Assembly (NCBI RefSeq): GCF_000423765.1
Contig: NZ_AUIP01000019.1
Coordinates: 1-42,202 of the forward strand
DNA length: 42,202 nt
Source of the DNA: Streptococcus porci DSM 23759
GTDB lineage: Bacteria; Bacillota; Bacilli; Lactobacillales; Streptococcaceae
Reading direction: 5' to 3'
A program made the position numbers and the translations under genes. Position 1 is the stretch's first letter, and each line of letters opens with the position of its first letter. Below are positions 8,641 through 16,860 of this stretch, piece after piece. Under the pieces are notes generated by a model. That model searched no databases and was not told the DNA's origin. It worked only from the letters and a program-made list of their open reading frames with translations.

Positions 8641-8682
8641 TATCTTGTGTTAGAAAAACTTCTAAAACACAAGATATTGATT
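8635..8682. promoter_or_regulatory. Inverted pair of NrdR-box-like sequences, also able to form a terminator hairpin
   Basis: Two 17-base arms, 8635-8651 and 8666-8682, are perfect reverse complements (AACACAAGATATTGATT in one orientation). Each arm resembles the NrdR box ACACwATATwTwGTGT at about 13 of 16 positions. Their centres are 31 bases apart, which matches the spacing of paired NrdR boxes. The right-hand end is 9 bases from the stop of the 8691 gene. Read on the minus strand the arms form a hairpin followed by eight T residues, so it can also act as that gene's terminator. Confidence 0.6.
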
Positions 8683-8690
8683 ACCAGCGC

Positions 8691-10301
8691 TTATTTTAAC
8701 TGATAAAGGGCAAAATGCTCCAATCCTTCAAAAGTCATTTGATCATAGTTTTTGGCTAGACTGTCTTTGACTGACTGACTTAACGTGAGACTCTTATTGA
8801 CAATGACAAATTTAGACTGACTGCCTAAAAAATCATCTTCAAACTCCTTAATCTTATCCTCGGATGTCTGGTAAAGACTAGCAACCGGATAGTGGGTTGC
8901 CGTCCGACGACCACTAAGCAAATAGACATCTGCCTTATCATCTATGACTACCACCTTTTCCGCATCAGCAGTGTTTTCCTTTAGATAAGACGCAAGCACT
9001 ACACGCTCATCATCGCGAGCTGTTTCAGTCATCCTTTGGTAAAATGGCAGGGCTACTGCCACAAGAACCAATAGAACTGGTCCAGCTAGATGACTAAAGA
9101 GGAAGGTTCCCCAGAGACTACGCTCATCTTCCCTACGACGATGAGAATTTTTACGTGATTGACGTTGTTTCTCAAAGCCATCCAAGCTGATAATAGTCAA
9201 AATCAGACCAAAGGGCAAAGCTGGCAAGAGTTGGTAAAAAGCCCAGCTTTTTGACATAACCGCCAAAGTGACATAAGCTAAAAGGCTCAAAAAAATCAAA
9301 ACGCGTGACAGATAATCCCTCTCAGCCTTTCTGATATGCTCGAAGAAGACCAGAGCCCCTAGAAGCAAACCTGAGAAGAAGGCCAAACCAACCTGCAAGA
9401 GAGCTGTTTGCCAAAGAATACCCGTTCCCCAAGCTAGGTGCGTGAAATTATAACCCAGAACCTGAGTCAGATAAGGAATCGTTACCTCTAGATTGAAGAC
9501 AAAGTAACCAACCGTGTAAAAAACTAAGATCAGTCCTAAAATGATGGCCAGATTTTGATAGAAACCACGCGCAAAGCGCTTTTTAGAAAGGTTATAACCT
9601 GACAAAAGCACATAGGCAAGTAGCCAGAAAACCAGCGTTTTGGACTCCAAAACCAAGGCCAGTGCTGCATGCAAGCCATAAAGGATAAAGCCCTCATCCT
9701 TTGTCATGCCTGCAAAATAGCGGATTAAAAACCAGAGTCCCATCAGTACAAAAGGCGCTGCCCACTGCATGGGGTAAAGGCCGCCAAAGCCTAAAGCAAG
9801 ATTTCCCAAGTAAAAGGCTAATCCGGCAGCCATACTAGAAGCCGTATCATCAGTATAGAAAAAGACAATCTTGTAAAGGTAAATCCCTGCTACGTAGAGA
9901 GCTAAAAATTGAACTCCTAAAAGGTAGAGTTGGCTTCCCAAAATCTGGCTAATACCGATAAGAGCGTAGAAAAGAAAACCTCCCGTCGCAAAAATATCGC
10001 TATAAGGCAACTGATTTTTCGTCATCAAAGTCCCCGTATAGAGATTAAATTGCTGATAATCCGTCGCCAAGGAAGTCATATAAGGCAAGACCACCGTCAG
10101 TAAAGTCAGCACTATACTCAAAAGCAAAATCTGAAAATGGTGAGCCGCTCCCAGGCGAAAACGTCTAGGCCGTTTGCCTTCCTCTAAGGCCTGCACCTGT
10201 CTATTATCTGCTTGTTCGAAGTGACTTGCCCCCTTATCATCACGTTGGCGGCGACTATAAGTCTTGTGCTGTTCCACTTGCGTTTCCTTAGTATCGTTCA
10301 C
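8691..10301 (-). CDS. Polytopic membrane protein, GT-C glycosyltransferase-like
   Basis: A 536-aa integral membrane protein with a hydrophilic charged N-terminus (~1-53), about 10-12 membrane spans (first at ~54-76, last near 405-425) and a soluble C-terminal domain of about 110 residues. The first extracytoplasmic loop contains DYQQFNLYTGTLMTKNQLPY followed by SDIFATGGFLFY, which resembles the loop after TM1 of lipid-linked-sugar glycosyltransferases (PMT/ArnT, GT39/GT83). I infer a transferase of envelope glycans, but donor and acceptor are unknown. The start is GTG with AAGGAG 8 bases upstream. It has its own promoter. Confidence 0.75.
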   Translation of the reverse strand: MNDTKETQVEQHKTYSRRQRDDKGASHFEQADNRQVQALEEGKRPRRFRLGAAHHFQILLLSIVLTLLTVVLPYMTSLATDYQQFNLYTGTLMTKNQLPYSDIFATGGFLFYALIGISQILGSQLYLLGVQFLALYVAGIYLYKIVFFYTDDTASSMAAGLAFYLGNLALGFGGLYPMQWAAPFVLMGLWFLIRYFAGMTKDEGFILYGLHAALALVLESKTLVFWLLAYVLLSGYNLSKKRFARGFYQNLAIILGLILVFYTVGYFVFNLEVTIPYLTQVLGYNFTHLAWGTGILWQTALLQVGLAFFSGLLLGALVFFEHIRKAERDYLSRVLIFLSLLAYVTLAVMSKSWAFYQLLPALPFGLILTIISLDGFEKQRQSRKNSHRRREDERSLWGTFLFSHLAGPVLLVLVAVALPFYQRMTETARDDERVVLASYLKENTADAEKVVVIDDKADVYLLSGRRTATHYPVASLYQTSEDKIKEFEDDFLGSQSKFVIVNKSLTLSQSVKDSLAKNYDQMTFEGLEHFALYQLK

Positions 10302-10329
10302 GATTGATCTCCTTGCTAGTTACCCCTCT

Positions 10330-10358
10330 AGTATATCCAAAAACTAGCTTATCGTCAA
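10330..10358 (-). promoter_or_regulatory. Promoter of the GT-C-like membrane protein gene
   Basis: TTGACG (10353-10358) and TATACT (10330-10335) on the minus strand are 17 bases apart. The -35 lies inside the last codons of the 38-aa ORF. Confidence 0.65.
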
Positions 10359-10460
10359 TTTTTCCAGGAGTTTAGCGTAGCGCAATATCTCTTTAAATGT
10401 GTGTAAATACTTGGATTCATAACGCTTCATAAACTCCCTTTCTTCTTTTGTTAACGTCAT
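10344..10460 (-). CDS. 38-aa putative competence-induced microprotein
   Basis: The short ORF begins MTLTKEEREFMKRYESKYLH and ends EKLTIS. It is highly charged and predicted helical, without signal peptide, membrane segment or cysteine. I recognise no family. Evidence that it is expressed: an uninterrupted G7 Shine-Dalgarno tract (AAGGGGGGG) 7 bases before the ATG, and a perfect SigX CIN-box TACGAATA 24 bases before the ATG with a T-rich stretch ahead of it. The 3' end overlaps the promoter of the next gene. It could be a truncated copy of something longer, but no continuation is visible in the other frames. Confidence 0.6.
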   Translation of the reverse strand: MTLTKEEREFMKRYESKYLHTFKEILRYAKLLEKLTIS

Positions 10461-10484
10461 TTAAACACCCCCCCTTCAAAAAAA

Positions 10485-10492
10485 TATTCGTA
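10485..10492 (-). promoter_or_regulatory. CIN-box (SigX/ComX promoter element)
   Basis: Perfect TACGAATA on the minus strand, preceded by TTCTTTTT, as in late-competence promoters of streptococci. It is intergenic and correctly oriented 24 bases upstream of the 38-aa ORF. Confidence 0.65.
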
Positions 10493-10544
10493 AAAAGAAG
10501 AAGAAAGAGTCCTCTTATTCATTGAAATTCTATGTAAACAGATA

Positions 10545-10570
10545 GAAAAAAGCGCCTAGAGGCGCCTTTT
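10545..10570 (-). terminator. Terminator after the UPF0473 gene
   Basis: On the minus strand AAAAGGCGCCTCTAGGCGCTTTTTT forms a GC-rich hairpin followed by T residues, directly after the stop codon of the UPF0473 gene. Confidence 0.85.
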
Positions 10571-10572
10571 AA

Positions 10573-10878
10573 TTATTCGTTTTCATCAAGGAAGCTATTA
10601 AAGACTTCTTCAATCATATCCCACTCAGCGTCTGAGTCTTCTGGGATTGGTTGAAGGTCACCTTCAGTGCCGTCTTCATTTTCAGTGAATGAGTAGGCTT
10701 GGATTTCAACTTCACCATCAGCGTCTTCCTCAGCACCGTGCGGTACGAGAAGAACATAATTTTTACCAAATTCTTCGCGACCGTCAATGGTCATCAAAAT
10801 TTCAAAAAGCGTTTCATTTCCTGCTTCATCGACAAGGGTAATTAATTCCACATCGTCGTGGTTGTGTTCATGTGACAT
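10573..10878 (-). CDS. UPF0473 / DUF1292 family protein
   Basis: Acidic 101-aa protein (YrzB type in Bacillus), whose molecular role is not established. It begins [20 protein letters not shown] and is rich in Asp and Glu. It is the third gene of the conserved Firmicute cluster ireB-ruvX-UPF0473, 18 bases after ruvX, with ribosome binding site AAAAGGAGA. Confidence 0.92.
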   Translation of the reverse strand: MSHEHNHDDVELITLVDEAGNETLFEILMTIDGREEFGKNYVLLVPHGAEEDADGEVEIQAYSFTENEDGTEGDLQPIPEDSDAEWDMIEEVFNSFLDENE

Positions 10879-10896
10879 AAGGTCTCCTTTTATCTT

Positions 10897-11316
10897 TTAA
10901 AAATGTCTATCTAGATAGTTCTGTAAAATAAGTTGAGCAGCTAGTTTATCAATGACTTTCTTGCGTTTGCCACGACTGACATCCGCCTGTTCAACCAGCA
11001 TACGCTCTGCCTGAACTGTCGTCAAGCGTTCATCCTGATAATCCACTGGCAAACCAAAAAGCTCTGCTATTTTTTCTCCGTAAGCCCGACTTGCTTCAAC
11101 GCGAGGCCCCTCGGTGTTGTTCATATTTTTAGGAAGTCCTACGACAAATTTATCAACGCGATACTCCTTGACTAGCTCACCCAGGCGATCCAAGCCAAGC
11201 TGACCAGCTTCCTCATCAATCTTGATGATTTCAACCCCTTGAGCTGTAAAACCTAGAGGGTCACTGATTGCAACGCCAACCGTCTTTGAGCCTACATCTA
11301 ATCCCATGATTCTCAT
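10897..11316 (-). CDS. ruvX: Putative Holliday junction resolvase / pre-16S rRNA nuclease RuvX (YqgF)
   Basis: RNase H-fold nuclease of 139 aa implicated in 16S rRNA 5'-end processing and proposed as a Holliday junction resolvase. The N-terminal [13 protein letters not shown] carries the first catalytic aspartate, and [13 protein letters not shown] is the second conserved block. The start codon overlaps the ireB stop by 4 bases (ATGA), so the genes are translationally coupled. Confidence 0.94.
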   Translation of the reverse strand: MRIMGLDVGSKTVGVAISDPLGFTAQGVEIIKIDEEAGQLGLDRLGELVKEYRVDKFVVGLPKNMNNTEGPRVEASRAYGEKIAELFGLPVDYQDERLTTVQAERMLVEQADVSRGKRKKVIDKLAAQLILQNYLDRHF

Positions 11317-11582
11317 TTGAGGTCAATCCCATTTCCTTTGAGGTAGTAACGAACCAGTTCTTCAACGATTTCGTCGCGTTCATACTTGCGAATTTGGTTG
11401 CGAGCGTCATTATAGCGTGGCACGTAAGCAGGGTCGCCACTCAATACATAACCAACAATTTGGTTAATTGGATTATAGCCCTTTTCATCCAAAGAACGGT
11501 AAACACTTGTTAAGGTTTCACTAATCTCCTTACGATTCAGGTCGTTAAGATTAAAGCGGACAGTTTCTTCTGTAAATCCCAT
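11313..11582 (-). CDS. ireB: IreB / ReoM family regulatory phosphoprotein
   Basis: Small 89-aa protein (UPF0297). In Enterococcus its homologue IreB, and in Listeria ReoM, are substrates of the PASTA Ser/Thr kinase and control cell-wall synthesis and cephalosporin tolerance, in Listeria through ClpCP-dependent MurA turnover. The N-terminus [10 protein letters not shown] has threonines at 4 and 7, the positions phosphorylated in homologues. The core [20 protein letters not shown] is the family signature. The equivalent function in this organism is inferred. Confidence 0.93.
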   Translation of the reverse strand: MGFTEETVRFNLNDLNRKEISETLTSVYRSLDEKGYNPINQIVGYVLSGDPAYVPRYNDARNQIRKYERDEIVEELVRYYLKGNGIDLK

Positions 11583-11616
11583 AAAAACACCCTCTTTCTA
11601 TTATGGTTATGGCTTT

Positions 11617-11645
11617 ATTATAGCTTATTCTAACCGATTTCACAA
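11617..11645 (-). promoter_or_regulatory. Promoter of the ireB-ruvX-UPF0473 operon
   Basis: TTGTGA (11640-11645) and TATAAT (11617-11622) on the minus strand are 17 bases apart. The -35 contains the stop codon of the glycerate kinase gene. Confidence 0.75.
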
Positions 11646-12797
11646 GTTTTCTGATGTCTTTTGACTAATAGCATGGTAAAAATTTGCAATACCTTGAGCG
11701 ATTGTGAAAACCAAATCTAGTGTCTGCTCCATAGCCTCCTCCAAGGTCATGGGGGCATTGATAATCGGAAAGACAGCTGATAGCCCTGCCTGATAAACAG
11801 GAGTCAAATCTCCCTTGGTGGAACCGACAATAGCAACTGTAGGCACCTCGTAAAGCTGAGCTCTTTTAGCAATGCCCAGCGGAGCCTTTCCGTGTAAACT
11901 TTGACCATCCATGCACCCCTCCCCAGTGACAACCATATCTGCATTCCTTAGGGCTTGATCAAAACCTACCAAATCCAAAACCGTCTCAATTCCCGACTGA
12001 ACAGTCACATCAAAGAAGGTCATGAAAGCAAACCCTAGACCACCAGCTGCTCCTGCTCCGGCCATATCCTTGCAAGATTTTCCTGTTGCCTGCTCACAAA
12101 TTTTAGCAAAGTGCATAAGCCCAGCTTCCAGCTCATCAATTTCTTCTGAACGTGCTCCTTTTTGTGGGGCAAAAACGGCTGACGCTCCAAATTCCCCGCA
12201 GAGTGGATTGGTTACATCAGACAAAAGGATAATATCTAACCCCTCTGGTTGCGTCTGAAAATGAGTCAAATCCAGCTCTGCTATTTCCCCAAAAGAAGAA
12301 GGTATCGGATCCAACTCCTGCCCTTGACTATCTAAAAAACGCACACCCAAAGCTGCCAGAAACCCCATGCCAGCATCATTTGTCGCTGACCCACCAAGGC
12401 CTACGTAAAGGCGTTCAGGTTGGTGAGATAGAGCTTGGAGCATCACCTGACCTGTACCATATGTAGATGACCGTAGGATATCTCTTTTATCTTCCGACAC
12501 TGTGGTCAGACCTGATGCCTCTGCCATCTCAAGGATGACCGACTTTCCACCATTAAAAATCCCATAACGCGCCTGACGGGTTTCACCCAGAGGATTCTGA
12601 ACGTCTGCTGTCTGCCATGTCCCGGAAACCTTTGACATGACTGCCTCTACCGTACCCTCTCCACCATCAGCTACTGCAAAAAGAATCACCTCATCCTCTG
12701 GATAAAGAGACTTGATGCCTTTTTTCACATAAGCAGCAATTTCCAATGAACTGGCACTACCTTTGAAAGAATCTGATGCCACCACGATTTTTGCCAT
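11640..12797 (-). CDS. Glycerate kinase
   Basis: Type-1 (GlxK/GarK) glycerate kinase, 385 aa, phosphorylating D-glycerate with ATP. Family signatures are the N-terminal VVASDSFKGSASSLEIA, the DGGEGT motif near residue 45 and the glycine-rich VGLGGSATNDAGMG segment near 132-145; the conserved VTGEGCMDGQSLHGKAP block lies near residue 290. It is followed directly by the ireB promoter and seems to be a single-gene unit, with TATAAT at 12818-12823 and the ribosome binding site AAAGGAGG upstream. Confidence 0.92.
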   Translation of the reverse strand: MAKIVVASDSFKGSASSLEIAAYVKKGIKSLYPEDEVILFAVADGGEGTVEAVMSKVSGTWQTADVQNPLGETRQARYGIFNGGKSVILEMAEASGLTTVSEDKRDILRSSTYGTGQVMLQALSHQPERLYVGLGGSATNDAGMGFLAALGVRFLDSQGQELDPIPSSFGEIAELDLTHFQTQPEGLDIILLSDVTNPLCGEFGASAVFAPQKGARSEEIDELEAGLMHFAKICEQATGKSCKDMAGAGAAGGLGFAFMTFFDVTVQSGIETVLDLVGFDQALRNADMVVTGEGCMDGQSLHGKAPLGIAKRAQLYEVPTVAIVGSTKGDLTPVYQAGLSAVFPIINAPMTLEEAMEQTLDLVFTIAQGIANFYHAISQKTSENL

Positions 12798-12835
12798 ATC
12801 ACGCCCTCCTTTTCTCCATTATAGGTCACAGCAAA

Positions 12836-12860
12836 CAAAAACGCCAGAACTATCTGACGT
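12836..12860 (-). terminator. Terminator after spxA
   Basis: On the minus strand ACGTCAGA and TCTGGCGT (loop TAGT, one G-T pair) are followed by TTTTTG, 13 bases after the spxA stop codon. Confidence 0.75.
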
Positions 12861-12873
12861 CTCTTTTCTATTT

Positions 12874-13272
12874 TTACAAGGCTGCCCGCATGCGCGCTTG
12901 GGCATTCTCCACATTACGAATAGACCGTGGCAAGAATGTGCGAATGTCATCTTCCTTGTAGCCAACTTGCAGGCGCTTGTCATCAACCAAAATAGGACTC
13001 TTTAAGATACGAGGATTTTCCTGAATTAAGTTAATCACTTCGCTGACACTCAGGTCATTAAGGTCAAAATTAAGAGCCTTAGCGTAGCGATTTTTAGAAG
13101 AAATAATGCTTTCCACACCTTCTTCTGTCTTAGTTAGAATATCAAGGATTTCTTCTCGAGTGAGGGGTTCTTTACCAATATTTTGTTCTTTATAAGGGAG
13201 TTTATGGGCATTAAGCCAAGATTTTGCTTTTTTGCAACTAGTGCAACTTGAAACCGTATAAATAGTGATCAT
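12874..13272 (-). CDS. spxA: Spx/ArsC family transcriptional regulator
   Basis: Spx proteins bind the C-terminal domain of the RNA polymerase alpha subunit and redirect transcription during thiol and oxidative stress. The protein is 132 aa, with the redox CxxC at C10-C13 (SSCTSCKKAK). I set the start at 13272 (MITIYTVSS), preceded by AAAGGAGA; the longer frame to 13383 would run back through two hairpins and a promoter. The extended -10 TGGTATAAT (TATAAT at 13301-13306) gives it a separate promoter downstream of recA. Its position next to recA suggests the SpxA1-type paralogue. Confidence 0.93.
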   Translation of the reverse strand: MITIYTVSSCTSCKKAKSWLNAHKLPYKEQNIGKEPLTREEILDILTKTEEGVESIISSKNRYAKALNFDLNDLSVSEVINLIQENPRILKSPILVDDKRLQVGYKEDDIRTFLPRSIRNVENAQARMRAAL

Positions 13273-13328
13273 GTTTCGTCTCCTTTCACATGATAGTATG
13301 ATTATACCACAAACTTCCTTTGAACGAC

Positions 13329-13372
13329 ATAGGTCTTCGGACCTATTTCCAGTCAGAATGGTATTTTCTGAC
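13329..13372 (-). other. Two consecutive hairpins between recA and spxA
   Basis: GTCAGAA / TTCTGAC (13352-13372) and ATAGGTC / GACCTAT (13329-13346, tetraloop) lie between the recA stop and the spxA promoter. Neither is followed by a good T run, so they may act as 3'-end stabilisers or weak terminators of the cinA-recA transcript. Confidence 0.45.
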
Positions 13373-13421
13373 TCATCTCTCAAACTTTTCTTGAGTATAA
13401 TGATCTATTGCTAAAGTATTT

Positions 13422-14579
13422 TTAATCTTCCAAGTCCAGCTCAATCGCAATTTCTTCCGCATCAAATGCTTCTTTTGTCTCAGTTTCTTTGACGATTTCC
13501 TCGGTAACTTTAGCTGACTTTTCTTCTTCGCTTTCTTCGATAAGTCCATAGTGGAGACGAACTTTACGATCAATTTCATCAAAGACTTCTGGATGTGCTT
13601 TGAGATACTCTTTGGCTTTTTCTGAGCCCTGACCGATTTTCTCGTCATTATAAGAGAACCAAGCACCCGATTTTTTAACAATGTCAAGGTCTGTCGCGAT
13701 TTTAAGAAGTTCTCCCGTGCGTGAAATACCTTCCCCGTACATGATTTCTACTTCTGCTACTTGGAATGGCGGAGCAACTTTGTTTTTAACGACCTTAATC
13801 TTAGTTTCTTTACCAATACTTTGGTCTTTTTGATCGCCAGTCCCCTTGATTTGCGTGCTACCACGCACATCCAAACGAACTGAGGCGTAGAATTTCAAAG
13901 CACGTCCACCAGGTGTGGTTTCTGGATTTCCAAACATAACCCCAACTTTTTCACGTAACTGGTTGATGAAGATGGCAATCGTTTTCGTTTTATTGATAGA
14001 AGCGCCTAACTTACGCATCGCTTGACTCATCATACGTGCTTGAAGACCAACGTGGCTATCACCGATGTCCCCATCAATTTCAGCACGTGGCACAAGCGCC
14101 GCTACCGAGTCAATAACCACTAAATCAACCGCACCGGAATCAATCAATTTACCAGCAATTTCAAGACCTTGTTCACCCGAGTCAGGCTGAGAAAGAAGAA
14201 GTTCGTCAATGTTTACACCAAGCGCCGCTGCATAAGCTGGGTCAAGGGCATGCTCAGCATCAATAAAAGCTGCAATCCCTCCCTCTTTCTGTGCTTGAGC
14301 AACAGCATGCAGGGCAACCGTTGTCTTACCAGATGACTCTGGACCATAGATTTCAATAATCCGTCCTTTTGGATATCCACCCGCACCAAGAGCAATGTCG
14401 AGCGCCAATGATCCTGAACTCATGACCTGAACTTTTTGTTCAGCACGTTCGCCAAGTTTCATCACAGCACCTTTACCAAAGTCTTTTTCAATGCCTTTTA
14501 GAGCTTCTTCCAAAGCCTTCTTACGTTCGTCACCAAATTTTTTAGTGATTTCTTCTGTCTTTTTAGGTTTCTTAGCCAA
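13422..14579 (-). CDS. recA: Recombinase RecA
   Basis: RecA polymerises on single-stranded DNA, performs strand exchange in homologous recombination and transformation, and stimulates LexA-type autocleavage. The 385-aa protein has Walker [10 protein letters not shown] at 79-87, the [11 protein letters not shown] and [10 protein letters not shown] blocks, and an acidic C-terminal tail ([13 protein letters not shown]). The start codon is TTG with AGAGGT upstream. It follows cinA by 32 bases, the usual competence-inducible cinA-recA arrangement, so the rearrangement upstream of cinA may affect recA induction. Confidence 0.97.
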   Translation of the reverse strand: MAKKPKKTEEITKKFGDERKKALEEALKGIEKDFGKGAVMKLGERAEQKVQVMSSGSLALDIALGAGGYPKGRIIEIYGPESSGKTTVALHAVAQAQKEGGIAAFIDAEHALDPAYAAALGVNIDELLLSQPDSGEQGLEIAGKLIDSGAVDLVVIDSVAALVPRAEIDGDIGDSHVGLQARMMSQAMRKLGASINKTKTIAIFINQLREKVGVMFGNPETTPGGRALKFYASVRLDVRGSTQIKGTGDQKDQSIGKETKIKVVKNKVAPPFQVAEVEIMYGEGISRTGELLKIATDLDIVKKSGAWFSYNDEKIGQGSEKAKEYLKAHPEVFDEIDRKVRLHYGLIEESEEEKSAKVTEEIVKETETKEAFDAEEIAIELDLED

Positions 14580-14611
14580 TATTTCTACCTCTTTTTAGAT
14601 AATTCTCTCTA

Positions 14612-15883
14612 TTATACTAGATTTTCATCAGATAATAAAGCCTGACGCACAAGATTAAAGGCATGAAGAGTGGCAATATAACGGACATCCGCCCTACTTC
14701 TTCCCCCAATCATGACCTTGTGGCTTGTCACACCACTAGGACTAGCAAGTCCTATGAAAACTGTTCCTGCTGGTTGACCTTCAAGTTCATCTGGACCAGC
14801 CACACCAGTCAAAGATACGGCAAAGTCGCTACCGACCAAGCTTCTGCTTTGCTCTGCCATTTTTTCAGCCGTAAAATTAGAGACAACCCCGTGAGCTTCC
14901 AAATCTTCAGGTGCAATTCCCAGCATCTTAGCTTTTTCTTCGAGGCTATAAGTGACGTAGCCACCCTTGAAAATTTGCGAAGCTCCTGGAATATCTGCCA
15001 AACTGGATTGGAAAAGCCCTGCTGTCAGACTCTCAGCTGCCGTAATCGTCTTCCCTTTAATCTTCAAGAGTTCTACCACTATCTGAGCTAGGCTGTTGTC
15101 ATCTCCATAACCATAGCAGAGCTCTTGAAGTTTTTTGCCCTCCAAAGTTTCAACAGCTAAGATGTCCTTTTCAAAAGCATCTAGCTTAGCATTGGCTTGC
15201 GCTTCAGAAGTCGCCTTGGTCGAGAGACGCAAGGTCACCTCGCCCGTTTTCGCGTAAGGAGCAATGGTCGGATCCTTCTGATAAGCAATCTCATCAGCCA
15301 AGACCGTCACCAGTTGACTTTCTCCCACACCAAAGAATCGAAGAACACGGGAATAAAGCCTCTGGTAATCATCCGTCAAGAGTGGCAAAAGATTCTCAGT
15401 CACCATCGGCTTAAGTTCGCTTGGTGGCCCAGGCAGAACCACATAGGTCACCCCAGCCACTTCTAGCAAAGAACCAACTGCCAGACCTGTCACGTTTTGG
15501 ATGGGAATTGAACCCGCGACCAGCTGAGCCTGACGTTCGTTGTTTGGCGTACGGGCGTACTGTGGTCTAGTAGCAAAAAAATCGTCCAACTTAGCTGAGG
15601 CATCGGGGTCAAAAACAAGTTCCCTATCCAAAAATTTTGCCAAGGTCTGCTTGGTCAAATCGTCTTCCGTTGGTCCCAGTCCTCCACACAAAATTACCAA
15701 ATCGCTCCGCTTTTTTGCAATGTCCAAAACAGACAAAAGACGTTCTTCGTTGTCGCCCACAGCCGTCTGGAAGTAGACATCAATGCCTAGCTCTGCCATT
15801 TTCTCCGACAAAAATTGGGCATTGGTATTGACAATCTGCCCCGTCAAAATCTCCGTCCCAACCGCAATGAGTTCAGCTTTCAT
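14612..15883 (-). CDS. cinA: Competence/damage-inducible protein CinA
   Basis: Two-domain protein of 423 aa. The N-terminal ~250 residues form the MoCF-like COG1058 domain ([31 protein letters not shown]), linked to ADP-ribose pyrophosphatase activity. The C-terminal ~165 residues form the CinA/PncC NMN deamidase domain ([29 protein letters not shown]). In streptococci it is the first gene of the SigX-induced cinA-recA operon and can recruit RecA to the membrane. The ATG has an excellent site, ATAGGAGG. The first 24 coding bases plus 12 upstream bases are repeated at 17449-17484. Confidence 0.96.
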   Translation of the reverse strand: MKAELIAVGTEILTGQIVNTNAQFLSEKMAELGIDVYFQTAVGDNEERLLSVLDIAKKRSDLVILCGGLGPTEDDLTKQTLAKFLDRELVFDPDASAKLDDFFATRPQYARTPNNERQAQLVAGSIPIQNVTGLAVGSLLEVAGVTYVVLPGPPSELKPMVTENLLPLLTDDYQRLYSRVLRFFGVGESQLVTVLADEIAYQKDPTIAPYAKTGEVTLRLSTKATSEAQANAKLDAFEKDILAVETLEGKKLQELCYGYGDDNSLAQIVVELLKIKGKTITAAESLTAGLFQSSLADIPGASQIFKGGYVTYSLEEKAKMLGIAPEDLEAHGVVSNFTAEKMAEQSRSLVGSDFAVSLTGVAGPDELEGQPAGTVFIGLASPSGVTSHKVMIGGRSRADVRYIATLHAFNLVRQALLSDENLV

Positions 15884-15895
15884 ATGACCTCCTAT
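15860..15895 (-). repeat. 36-bp direct repeat, copy 1 (start of intact cinA)
   Basis: This 36-base segment covers the ribosome binding site, ATG and first eight codons of cinA. It is identical to 17449-17484 in the same orientation, 1,589 bases away. The two copies bracket the pseudogene block. Confidence 0.95.
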
Positions 15896-15900
15896 ATCAC

Positions 15901-15924
15901 TATTCGCAAGATGTCATTATTGTA
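15901..15924 (-). promoter_or_regulatory. Promoter elements of intact cinA: variant CIN-box and extended -10
   Basis: On the minus strand TGCGAATA (15901-15908) differs by one base from the SigX CIN-box TACGAATA and lies 17 bases before the ATG. Ten bases further upstream is the extended -10 TGTTACAAT (TACAAT at 15919-15924). Both elements recur, with a larger gap, upstream of the second copy of the cinA start. Confidence 0.5.
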
Positions 15925-15929
15925 ACATA

Positions 15930-15957
15930 AAAAATCGCCACAAGGACGATTTTGCAA
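15930..15957 (-). terminator. Terminator of the truncated ABC ATPase gene
   Basis: On the minus strand AAAATCGTCC-TTGT-GGCGATTTTTT forms a hairpin with one bulge and a T tail, shortly after the ABC fragment's stop codon. Confidence 0.7.
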
Positions 15958-15973
15958 GATTATAATCACTTAT

Positions 15974-16147
15974 TCACTCTGAAAGATTGATGATTTTCTG
16001 GCATTTTTCTGCCACGTCAAGGGCATGTGTGACGATGACGACCGTTTTGCCAGAACGATTCCTCTCCAAAAGAAAGTTCAAAATCGTTTCTCTATTTTCA
16101 AGGTCGAGAGACCCTGTCGGCTCATCTGCTAGAATTAATTTGTAATG
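15974..16147 (-). pseudogene. ABC transporter ATP-binding protein, 3' fragment
   Basis: Only the last ~55 codons remain: [19 protein letters not shown] (Walker B, D-loop) and TVVIVTHALDVAEKC (H-loop histidine), then the natural stop TGA at 15974-15976. Walker A and the signature motif are missing. This resembles a MacB/LolD-type exporter ATPase. The break near 16141-16150 joins it head to head to the Rgg fragment. Confidence 0.85.
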
Positions 16148-16796
16148 AATACCAGCCTAGCGAGAGAAGGCAAATTATTAATAGCATGCAAAATCGCAAT
16201 TCCTACTTAGATACTGTACATTTGGAAGAACTCCTCAAGAAATGCCAAAATTACTTAAAATCTCATAACGATATTCCTATTTACAATATCTATCAAATAG
16301 GACGTATTATCCTCGAAATTCGGAAAAACGGCATTCAAAATAATGCTACTCTTGATGCTCTTGCTGAAAAAGTTTGGGAAGATTTAAAAAAGAAAGATAC
16401 TTGGTATGGCTCAGAACTCGCACTTATAGCTAATATTATCTTTTATTTTAGTAATGATGCCCTTCCACACATTGCTAAACGTATTCTCTCAAGCTTGGAG
16501 AAATTTAAAAACTATCGTGATATTAAGCCCTTTCAACTGACTTTACTAACAAATCTATCAACTGTTTTTTTAGAAAGAATATGCTATCACAATGTGAACA
16601 ACTTACAAAGGAGGTTTTAGCTCTTTCAAAAACTCTAAAACAATACGATACTCTTGGTTTCTCCCAAGTCCGCCTGGGCATGTGTCAAAAAGATGATGAG
16701 CTAATTGACACGGGAATGGCGCTTCTGCACTTGACAGAGGAAAATCATCTGGTTGGAATGCTTGAGCAGGAACTAGAAGATTATTATCACTCGTAA
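16141..16796 (+). pseudogene. Rgg/MutR family transcriptional regulator, truncated and frameshifted
   Basis: The C-terminal helical repeat domain of an Rgg-like quorum-sensing regulator is present without its N-terminal HTH. Recognisable segments are the IYQIGRIILEIRKN-like helices, LALIANIIFYFSNDA and LGMCQKDDELIDTGMALLHL. The frame changes once, near the seven-T run at about 16565-16571: one frame continues to a stop at 16618-16620, while the family-like sequence resumes from MLSQCEQLTKEVLALSK and ends at 16796. The 5' end is lost at the junction with the ABC fragment. It cannot encode a functional regulator. Confidence 0.8.
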
Positions 16797-16860
16797 TAGA
16801 GTAGGGACTAAACTCTAGTCCCTCTCACACCACCGTGCGTGCCGTTCAGCACACGGCTGT
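16797..16860 (-). ncRNA. Group II intron 3' end: domains V and VI
   Basis: On the minus strand 16829-16858 has the form of domain V: AGC triad at the base, CCGTG / CACGG stem, 2-base CG bulge, short apical stem. It is followed by a domain VI-like hairpin GGGACTAGAGTTTAGTCCC (16804-16822) and CTACTCTAT, which fits the AY 3' boundary near 16796. The intron abuts the stop codon of the Rgg fragment. Confidence 0.75.

Noticed and set aside
12916..12923. TACGAATA on the plus strand (CIN-box match)
   Set aside because: It lies inside spxA coding sequence and faces no gene start; chance matches of an 8-mer are expected in a window this size.
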